DNA of 64,000 nt from Terfezia claveryi (lineage: Eukaryota; Ascomycota; Pezizomycetes; Pezizales; Pezizaceae), in contig WHUX01000147.1 of NCBI GenBank assembly GCA_015179025.1, positions 1 to 64,000 of the forward strand, in the 5' to 3' direction. The notes below the pieces were generated by a model. It saw nothing but the letters and a program-made list of their open reading frames with translations. It ran no database searches and had not been told where the DNA came from. The translations under genes were made by a program, and so were the position numbers. Positions within the stretch are counted from its first letter, which is position 1, and each line of letters begins with the position of its first letter. Positions 56,978-64,000 of this stretch are shown here, piece after piece.

Positions 56978-57579
56978 TCTTATATGTTAGCTGTTAAAGG
57001 AGGCGATGAACTTGGTGACCCAGGGGCGATAGTGATGATCTTATACGAGACGAAGCAACACAGAGCGTTGTGGGGATCCAGACCTAACTATCAAACAATG
57101 AATCCAAGTTTGCCTGCACGTTCCCTCAAGTTAGCTTAGATACATCGATAAAGGAAACCCGACAAAGGAAACGCGACAAACGAAACCCGAAAAGGATATC
57201 GACAACTAGCTGTTAGGCTATTAGTCGTGTACACAATTAAGCTGAACAAGCATCGTCGTGGCAGATTAACTCGCCTTTTGCCAAATTCCCCCTGGGGACT
57301 GACTCATTTTGGCCCCCTTAACGGGGCCGCATATGGGTTACTTTTGCCTGCAGGTGGGCTGGGATTACCGGAGGAGACCAGACAAGCTGGGAGGCGATAT
57401 ATACTAGAGTATATATATATACCTATCTGTCTCATATGCAACCTTAGAACACCGAGGGACTAGTGCAAGCCGACTCGTGAGTTGTACCCCAGTCTAAGCC
57501 TGCACCACTAGCCTAATATACCGGGCTTGTGCCAACCAGACTATACATTAAGTACTCTATTGTCCACCTAGCGACTAGT
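56978..57579. other. Spacer between the two minus-strand genes
   Basis: No gene was recognised. It holds the 5' flank of the H3-variant gene and the 3' flank of the next gene. CCGACTCGTGAGTTGTACCC (about 57470) resembles parts of the short interspersed repeat, and GTGCCAACCAGACTATAC (about 57529) matches an inverted-repeat arm in the duplicated segment. Confidence 0.4.
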
Positions 57580-59108
57580 CTATACTAACCTATTGCTGTA
57601 TCCAAAAGAACAATAAATCAACAATCCTGACCCACAATGATATATCAAACAACCAATACCAAACATTCCATCAGACGACAAGGAAATAGAGAAATAATTG
57701 CTGGACAACATAGGGATCTGTGACAAAATATAAATTCCGTGACAAAGTGTAAGCTCCGTGACACCCCATACGTGGTCGTTATTCATCTTGTTCTTCTCCC
57801 TCGACATCATCCTCTCCTTCACCTCTTCATCCTCTTCATCCTCTTCATCCTCTTCATCCTCTTCATCTTCTTCATCCTCTTCATCCTCTTCACCCTCTTC
57901 ATCTTCTTCATCCTCTTCACCCTCTTCACCCTCTTCATTCTCTTCATCCCCTTCTTCCACTTCATTCTCCTCAATCCCCTCCACATCCTCGTAATCATCA
58001 TCATCTGTGTCGCTCGGGATAAGTCCTGGGGGTGAATCGCCACCAAGATGAGGCAATCCTTTTTGACGTAGCCTCGATGCTGGCCATAATGGAGTTTCGA
58101 TTACGCTATCCTTTACCGAATATACCTTGGCATCATCGTTGGAATCAGTAAGCTCGGCCTCAGCGTCAGATGATGAAAGGTCGTCCTCTAGAACCTGGCC
58201 ATCGCTTTCATCCTCGGAGTCCTATGCTATGGTGAATAATATATCACACTTCTGAAGGGAGAGATACATACGGGTTCAATATCCTCAACTGCATCACTTA
58301 AACAATCTTCCGCACCCCCTTCAGCTATTTCCATTTCCTGTATGATCCGATCAGCTATGGCAATTGCATCGTCCTGTGCATGTGGCTGTTCAATTGGGCC
58401 CTCGAACCGTGCGTATGCTTGGCGTGAAATGGGCTCAACACTAACAATGACGCTAAACTCATTTACTGGCTTTGTTCCCGTTTCTTCCAAATCACCTTCT
58501 GGAATTGTAAATGCCGGTATATTATCACCTTCGCCTAGCTCAAGATAAAACCTCTTCTGCGCTTGGGAGAGCCCATACCAGCGATATAAAATATACGCCT
58601 TCTTCCGAACTAACATTACCTCCCAGGTCTTTTGGACAAGTCGTTCGAACTTGCCGCGTTGCACATCACTGAGCTGATTCCTCTTCGTCCCAATTGGTGC
58701 ACCGGTAACAGTGGCATGCTCACTCTCCGCCACGCCAGCTTTGAGAGCCCTGTTAACTTTTTGGCGCTTCCAGTCCTTGGCTCGTTCGAACGCTAGAAGT
58801 GGACCCAGCAATCTTTTCTGAGTTTCCCGGATTTTTCTGGTGTGTGGATTGGTTGATGTTCCCCAAACTTTACGACCCCCACTAAACTCTTTGTCTGGGT
58901 CGAATTCTTTTGAGCCCCAAGGAAATTCCGCATACTTCTCATATGGGTTTACTGGCGTAACTGGGGCTGGGGCAGGCGCGGCTAGGATAGGCGTGACTGG
59001 CACAGTTGTCACAGAAGTCTTTCTCCGTTTGCGTTTATCTGTTGTTCGATTCCCGGATGTTGTGTTCCTCTTCGATGGCGTCTTCTTTTTCTGTACGGGG
59101 CCTACCAT
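57580..59108 (-). CDS. Hypothetical protein with basic N-terminus and acidic repeat C-terminus
   Basis: Three exons are inferred: 59108-58272, 58221-57772 and 57717-57580, about 474 residues. Intron 1 (58271-58222, GTATGT to ATAG, 50 bp) joins DIEP to DSEDESDG in frame. The N-terminus is basic (KKKTPSKR, DKRKRRK). The middle (AFERAKDWKRQKVNRALKAG, QKRFYLELGEGDN) is mixed and unrecognised. Exon 2 is acidic and ends in an almost pure Glu/Asp run of about 50 residues. The frame is also open upstream to ATG 59285 through in-frame VTDG repeats, but that ATG overlaps a GTATGT donor, so those repeats probably lie in a 5' intron. It is about 600 bp upstream of the H3-variant gene on the same strand. 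Acidic tracts are common in histone-binding proteins; a link is only inferred. Confidence 0.65.
57718..57771 (-). repeat. Intron 2 of the acidic gene, made of TGTCACGGA units
   Basis: Donor GTATGG at 57771 and acceptor TTGTCACAG at 57718, 54 bp. It holds three cores at 19-bp spacing (TGTCACGGA, TGTCACGGA, TGTCACAGA), and the last core supplies the acceptor AG. Since 54 is a multiple of three and has no stop, a retained intron would also be translated. Confidence 0.65.
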
Positions 59109-59164
59109 TGTGATCCCTTGCTTTGATAGTCTGTTTTTTTGGCTACACGCTTTCTTGTCAGATC

Positions 59165-59245
59165 TATGGACGTCCTGGACACCGTCCGTGACACCGTCCG
59201 TGACACCGTCCGTGACACCATCCGTGACACCGTCCGTGACACAGC
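59165..59245 (-). repeat. TGTCACGGA array, 12-bp period, upstream of the acidic gene
   Basis: Five almost perfect units, TGTCACGGACGG in the sense of the gene, give VTDG repeats if translated. A GTATGT donor preceded by CTGCAG lies at 59287, and acceptor-like AG sites occur at 59131-59145, so this is most simply read as an intron in the 5' part of the gene. Confidence 0.75.
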
Positions 59246-59289
59246 CCTTGGAGCACTTTGGATCACGCACGACCTTGGAGCACATACCT

Positions 59290-59506
59290 GCAGAAATGAG
59301 GCCTTCTAACCGGCGCTGGCGATAGCCAATAGTGGGTATTATACTGGACGCAGCGTGAGACTTCTACAATTCAGCGAATTACACTATCTTTCCAATTCAG
59401 GCAACCCGCAAGGACACAACCTTTGAATATTCTGAGGCCAAGTTATGTGGGTTAAAATGTCTGTGATGTCTCCGTCAGTAATCTTTCCACCCGCGACTTG
59501 CATAGC
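59290..59506. other. Spacer before duplicated segment copy 2
   Basis: It may hold a 5' exon of the acidic gene on the minus strand, ending at the donor at 59287. Nothing else was recognised. Confidence 0.3.
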
Positions 59507-59836
59507 TGGTCTCCGGTTACAGAACTTAAAGCACTTACCCCTGAATTATCGTGAGCACAATTTATGTGGGTTGAACTGTCAATGTTTGTTGTGAGAAATG
59601 AATGAGATTCTCAGATGCCTCACAAGTTACGGCGAGTTGAAGTGAACAAAGGGGCAAATTGAACAAAGGGGGAAATTGAACAAAGGCATGCATTCATTCT
59701 TTGTATGCAAGCAAACGATCGAGACTACAAGCAAACTTGGATGTCACGAACCGAAAAAGGAAAATGTGACTTGTATTACTACTAAGCGAGCATGTGTCAC
59801 TAAGCGCATAGATGCATTCCAAATAAACCAGATTTA

Positions 59837-60360
59837 TTATTTCTTAAAATTCATGGTTATAGGGCCAATATGGGCAATATGGATATTTGAACAGCCAGGC
59901 CCGATAAGATGCCCTTCCATTGAGCTGACCATCTCAGGCTGTCTACCTAGACCTGCCCTCCTTTTTTCCCTCCGCTTCCGATCGCGAGCCCTTCGTTGCT
60001 TGCGGAGGAGCCGCTGTTTAGCGTCCATAGTCCTGAGGGGAGCAACCTCATCCCCATCCTCATCAGGCAAATGACTTATTACTCGCAATGGGGAACGGGG
60101 CTTCACTGGGCAGAAACCAGAAGGGGCGGGGTCTAAAATCATGGGACGTTCTTGGAAGGCAGAAGCAGATGTAATAAATTGGGATAATTCATATTGCGTG
60201 CTTGGGATGGGCTTCTCATTCTCCTTGTTCTCCGGCTGCTCGCTAGGAAAATCGTCTTCAACTTCCTCACCATCTGTAGGTGCTTCGCTTGGGGTGGCAG
60301 GGACTTCTACTGGCCTGCGAGACTGGTAGCGCCGCGGATATCGGTTCCTAAGATCACTAG
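59837..60360 (-). CDS. Gene Y copy 2, basic protein of unknown function
   Basis: The frame is open from the stop at 59837 back to about 60360, where residues SSDLRNRYPRRYQSRRPVEV begin; a TAA lies further upstream, so a splice acceptor or unseen start must lie near 60360. An acidic part (TDGEEVEDDFPSE) is followed by TMDAKQRLLRKQRRARDRK and REKRRAGLG, a strongly basic helix-like stretch that could bind nucleic acid. The C-terminus is NIHIAHIGPITMNFKK. Copy 1 is interrupted by TAG near 1791. No family was recognised, and the 5' part of the model is incomplete. Confidence 0.5.
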
Positions 60361-60399
60361 AGTAAAATTCGGATTAGCCGCAGGCTTATAACAAGGTCC

Positions 60400-61039
60400 T
60401 GTTGTTTTCAAGTGATGTGCCCACCACACCGCTATAGCGCCTATTTCTGTCCACTGGAGCCTTAACTATTTTCTACCACTACAAGCCGCGGTGCTTTTGG
60501 CACGTGCAGTTGCCTATGGCTTCCAAAAGCTCAGTCCCAGGGAGCAATGAAAATACGATCAGAATCTATCCAGTGCAACCGGTCAATTGGGCAAGCCCAT
60601 TAAGCCCAGAATCGCAAATACCAAGATTAGCGGGATAACTGCAAAACGATGATATTGGGCAAGAAACTAAGTATGAGAAGTTCATACCTTGGGGCCATGC
60701 TTTGCTCTGGGATTCCTGTGCTCGAGTTGGTATGCATAGTGTTGTTCGGTGTGTGAGATCTTGAGGATGAGGATTACGGTAGTTGAAGAAGTAGCGTAGT
60801 GATTGCTGTTACTGTAGTTGAAGGAGCAGCGAGGACATGCGGATTTTATCTACCATTGCTATGGCCACTATCTGGCTATGGTCCACCCTCCAGCCCTTGA
60901 TGTCTCTATTGCTAAAGTAAAGGAGTCTCAGAAACGAGATAAGACTATGCAACTTAGAGCGAAGAAAAAAAGCCAATACCCGATCGGTATGTGGCTGGTC
61001 ATTACATGTGGAGGTATCTTCTACAGATTGGGAGTTTGA
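60400..61039 (+). pseudogene. Gene Z copy 2
   Basis: The first coding-like part (LQAAVLLARAVAYGFQKLSP, about 60478-60540, and YEKFIPWG near 60680) precedes a GTATGC donor near 60731. The second exon after the acceptor CTGTAG near 60818 is open to 61039 (HADFIYHCYGHYLAMVHPP, QYPIGMWLVITCGGIFYRLG). Two compensating indels near 60630 and 60650 create a TAA that copy 1 does not have. It is unrecognised. Confidence 0.4.
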
Positions 61040-61072
61040 TACGTTGGAATCACCCGGCGGTTAGTTGGTTGT

Positions 61073-61485
61073 CTTGTCACGGATTGTTTGTCTTGTCACG
61101 GACTAGTTGACTTATCACTTTGTTGTCTTGTCACGGATTGACTGTCTTGTCACGGATTGGATTGTCTTGTCACGTACTCGTTGACTTGTTAGTCGGTTGG
61201 CACTTGACTTGTCACAGACTGATCGTCTTGTCACGGACTTATCACTGAGTGATTGTGTTGGTACGTACTGGTTGACTAGTCTGGTTGCACTACCCCTCGT
61301 AGTTGTCACGGACTAGTTGACTTGTTAGTCTCGATCAGATCCTCGTAGAGGTTGACTTGTGAGGAGGGTGTTATGCCAACCAGACTATTGACTTGTCACA
61401 GACTAGTTGACTTGTCACGGAATAGTTGACTTGTCACGGACTAGTTGACTTGTCACGGACTAGTTGACTTGTCACGAACTGGTCA
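61073..61485 (+). repeat. TGTCACGGA-core tandem array (copy 2)
   Basis: More regular than copy 1: CTTGTCACGGACTAGTTGA repeated at 19-bp spacing, best preserved at about 61390-61470. It includes an internal inverted repeat with arms AGTCTGGTTGCACTACCC and GGGTGTTATGCCAACCAGACT. Confidence 0.88.
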
Positions 61486-61808
61486 CTGCTGAGCAGTTTG
61501 GTACTTGCGGTTATCCCAAGCAGGCGTAGGTATTTCGTAGCATTACCGAATATGGTCACATACCGTAGAGCTCCAGTTATTCGGTAGCGTAATTTCAAAT
61601 TGGGCGGCATACTTAAGTAGTGTTTCTGTTGAGGCTTAACTAAGCAACTTCACCCAACAGGTATAGATTTCACAAGCTAAGCAGCATTAGCCACCAGATC
61701 TTAGCACACTACTGGGTATGTAGGCCAGATTGAAATAAGGCTACTGAGTAACTAGTATGTACCGATCTAAAGTAGAATAAAGAGGTACGTAAACAGGATA
61801 CTGTATCC

Positions 61809-61972
61809 ACTGGCGAACAACGATCCTTGTCAGTTTAATGACATAGGCCGAGCTTATGCAGTAAAGGTGATGTCCGAGTGCAAAACAGGTGGTGGTAACA
61901 TGCTCACTGACTTGCTAATAATGATGTCTGCAGCGAAAGTCAGAGAACTGACAAGGATCGTTATTCGCCAGT
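61809..61972. mobile_element. 164-bp inverted-repeat element (MITE-like), copy 2
   Basis: Arms ACTGGCGAA(C/T)AACGATCCTT continue for about 27 bp with one mismatch. The same size and position as in copy 1. Confidence 0.5.
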
Positions 61973-62141
61973 AGATGCGGTATTACAATATCCAGATAAT
62001 TCTTAGAATAGGCAATAGTCATCGAATATGAGCAACGAGTTTTTTCTTTTTTAAAAATGAAAAATAAAAAATAAAATAAATGAATAAAACTATATATATA
62101 TATAGCATGTAGGTATTGCCATTTCATATTAGCCTAACAAT

Positions 62142-63436
62142 ATGGCGGAGAACTATTACAACCCGGATGATGAAGAGTCGTTTGAACGCTTCAGAGTGTT
62201 GTGGGAGCAGGACAATGGACTACACATCAGGAAAGAAAATAGTTTGTCTCCAGTGTCTCTAGAGACAGTATTGCCACTAGAGACAAGGTGTGTCTCCACG
62301 ATTGGCAGAATGTCTCCCAGTGTCTCCTGGAGACACTGGAAGACACTGAGAGACATATGGGAGACACGCAGGAGACACCTAGGAGACATAAAAGACACAA
62401 AAGATACCAGAGACAACCCTGTCTCCTGGAGACACCACCTGGCGTCCCGATGCCACTTTTTCTTGCTGATGCAATATTTCCTGAGCCTGGGTAGCAGTGA
62501 ATTGGTAAAATTTGAGGCTACGCTGTTGGTTATGGAACGATTCGACCCAAGCAGGATTGAGTCTCGAGTAGCAGCCCAAGTACTCCTTGAGCTGATCTGG
62601 ATAGGTCGGTACCACTTACGCCCTGGGGCCACGTCTACTTGGGATCCATTTTACCTAGACGACTACACTCTTTACGATTTATTGTGGGTTACTCTTTTCA
62701 ACTTTTACCTGACTCTCTGCCGACCAACTACCAATGGCATGGGTGCGTTATCCTGGGGTATATGCGAAAATTGTCAATTTCCATCTGTAAGTTGACACTG
62801 GGCCGAAGAACATCTGAGCCGTAACTTACCTTATTCTAGGTGCTTTCCGAGACCCATCGAATACCAGACGCCTTGGTGTCTCGACGTCGTGTATTTGTGC
62901 CCCAACCATGTCACCCATCGCCCAGAATAATAGTACAATGTTGTGGGGAGCGCATCTCGCTTCTACCTTCCCGAAGGCATGTTCTTGATGTTGCATCTAA
63001 TCACAATGTCAGGCTAACTCCATGTAGACCTCCAGAGATTATCAACTTCTACGCAATACCCGACTGGACTTGGAGATGCTCTTTACTACAATGGAACACT
63101 CCCACATCTAGCGAGAGCGACACGGACGTGGAAGTGGATATGATTGCGGACAATGTTGAAGAGTGTGCAGTGGATTCGGAGTATAGTGGTTCCTCAGGCG
63201 CATCCTGCTCAACCAATAGTGAAATCTTTGGCTCTCCAAGCGAGCTCTGGGGGTCGTCTTCTAGTTTGGAAAGCTTACAAGCTTCAGAAGCGTCAGAAGC
63301 GTCAGAAGCCTCAGAAGCCTCAGAAGCATTGGAAAATGACGATTGGAGTACGCATTGGCCTGCGCGGAGGATTGCGGCTTTGGATTGGAATTGGGTTTGG
63401 TGTGCAGTAGATGCGCAAGGGTCGGCCAATAACTGA
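62142..63436 (+). CDS. Gene X copy 2, two-exon gene with an in-frame MITE
   Basis: Exon 1 is 62142-62786 (MAENYYNPDDEESFERF), the intron is 62787-62839 (GTAAGT to TTCTAG, 53 bp) and exon 2 is 62840-63436, all in frame. The product is 413 residues with the MITE and 330 without. The 249-bp insertion enters after Asn-Gly-Leu (codon 27) and adds 83 codons without a stop, so the gene still reads through. Exon 1 is otherwise aromatic-rich (YLDDYTLYDLLWVTLFNFY). Exon 2 has an acidic part and Ser-Glu-Ala repeats (SEASEASEASEASEA, about 63285-63325) and ends WVWCAVDAQGSANN. No family was recognised. It is the only full-length copy seen. Confidence 0.6.
62225..62471 (+). mobile_element. GTCTC-rich MITE, copy 2, in gene X
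   Basis: 247 bp between CA dinucleotides (62223-62224, 62472-62473). Ends CATCAGGAAAGAAAA and the complement of CATCAGCAAGAAAAA. The empty site is preserved in copy 1 of the segment (near 3675). It is nearly identical to the element at 26002-26249 in opposite orientation. The sequence has no stop in the gene's frame, nor in at least one minus-strand frame. Confidence 0.88.
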
Positions 63437-63554
63437 CATTTCTTTCCTACTGTATCCTTACTTGTGTAACCTTGTATACAACGTTGAGTTTTTGAATTGA
63501 AGAGGCACTGCAAGTACCTATGGCATTGGATATGCGCCTCTCGAAGCCACCCAC
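63437..63554. other. 3' flank of gene X
   Basis: TGTATAC and TTGTATACAACGTTGAG occur here. It could be a 3' untranslated region; no signal was firm. Confidence 0.3.
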
Positions 63555-63715
63555 TTTTCCGTGACAGAAGTGGTTTTCCGTGACAGAAGTGGTTTTCCGT
63601 GACAGAAGTGGTTTTCCGTGACAGAAGTGGTTTTCCATGACAGAAGTGGTTTTCCATGACAGTAGCGGATTTCCGTGACAGAAGTAGTTTTCCGTGACAG
63701 AAGTCCGTGATACTG
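63555..63715 (-). repeat. TCCGTGACA-core array, 19-bp period (copy 2)
   Basis: Eight units of TTTTCCGTGACAGAAGTGG, the first four identical, the rest CCATGACA or CCGTGACA with AGTAGCGGA. It sits between gene X and the next coding-like exon. Confidence 0.92.
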
Positions 63716-63829
63716 TCTCCTCTGTCCTAGAGAGTTAATAAATATGTTCAATTCCCTGATGTATTGCTTGACCAGTCCACCAACTACAACAGCCTGAAAG
63801 TATCAACCGCCAACCCCTTTTACCAATAT

Positions 63830-64000
63830 GTCTATCTCTCCAAACGTCCTGGTCCCTTCATTTGCGATAGATTCGTCCCTCACCAGGATTCTAGGGGGTA
63901 CTGCGTTCAAGTAGGAGGCCGAGAAGTCTGCCTGTTTCACAGAATGGTGGGAGACGACCGAATGGGCCGGCAAAGTCCGTGACAATCTTGCCAAGGACAT
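63830..64000 (+). pseudogene. Coding-like exon after gene X, copy 2, interrupted
   Basis: This is the equivalent of 4998-5170. It has MSISPN, then FTEWWETTEWAGKVRDNLAKD, with a TAG at about 63913 where copy 1 has TGG. A single core TCCGTGACA is part of the coding sequence (about 63977). It is cut by the window end. Confidence 0.4.

Larger units (their letters stand above)
59507..64000. repeat. Duplicated multi-gene segment, copy 2 (cut by window end)
   Basis: Collinear with 973-5170 at an offset of 58534 at the left border. It carries the extra 249-bp MITE insertion (62225-62473). It is better preserved than copy 1 in genes X and Y and in the tandem arrays, but has its own lesions in gene Z (near 60630) and in the last exon (TAG near 63913). 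Confidence 0.88.

Noticed and set aside
57758..57994. Plus-strand poly-Ser ORF
   Set aside because: It is the shadow of the Glu/Asp tract in the minus-strand acidic gene.
61073..61485. CRISPR-like array
   Set aside because: Regular spacing of a conserved short core looks superficially similar, but the repeats are 9 bp with 3-10 bp spacers in a eukaryotic, intron-bearing genome. No cas genes are present.
63447..63657. Minus-strand ORFs with repeated ENHFCHGKPLLSRK
   Set aside because: They are translations of the 19-bp TCCGTGACA array (three units make a 57-bp, in-frame period); no evidence of a gene.
1..64000. tRNA and rRNA genes
   Set aside because: I looked for tRNA-like box A/B sequence and rRNA blocks by eye and found none convincing; a covariance-model search would be decisive.

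Overview
This window is eukaryotic and almost certainly from a filamentous fungus. The introns inferred here are 42-195 bp with GTATGT/GTAAGT-type donors and CTAAC-like branch sites. It holds Ty3/gypsy chromoviruses with chromodomains, a Ty1/copia fragment and a hAT transposase, and genes are sparse in a large amount of decayed repeat. The exact lineage cannot be fixed from this sequence.

Layout. (1) 1-540 is one copy of a long terminal-repeat-like sequence that recurs as an inverted pair at about 47.9-48.6 kb and 51.0-51.86 kb. (2) 973-5170 is a multi-gene segment that recurs, in the same orientation, at 59507-64000 (window end); each copy carries different lesions. (3) 5250-27384 is a hAT transposase gene split by a 19.1 kb LTR retrotransposon nest: element A (5927-25055) contains element B (6792-13005) and element C (13821-22818). 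(4) 27973-41141 is element D on the minus strand, containing element E (29236-35520) and a solo LTR of family C (37340-38017). (5) 41389-47735 is element F, the best-preserved Ty3 copy. Target-site duplications for D, E, F and the solo LTR are perfect 5-mers; those of A and B have one mismatch; C has none. (6) 47.7-51.9 kb is the long inverted repeat with a centre made of minisatellites. (7) 52-55 kb is AT-rich sequence and a truncated copia gag. (8) 55756-56977 and 57580-59108 are two multi-exon minus-strand genes that read as intact.

The main discovery is the gene at 55756-56977. Spliced by canonical sites, it encodes a histone H3 variant that aligns with H3 without a gap from the MARTKQ start to helix 2, where canonical H3 has K14, K18, K23 and K27 replaced while K4, K9 and K36 stay. 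It then has a C-terminal extension of about 190 residues. Its neighbour encodes a protein with a very acidic C-terminal half, a composition seen in many histone chaperones; that link is only an inference.

The second discovery is a family of short tandem arrays built on one 9-mer, TGTCACGGA/TCCGTGACA, with periods of about 12, 18 or 19 bp. They recur through the window, and at least four lie inside inferred introns with clean splice signals: two in the hAT gene, one in the H3-variant gene and one in the acidic gene. A fifth follows a GTATGT donor upstream of the acidic gene.
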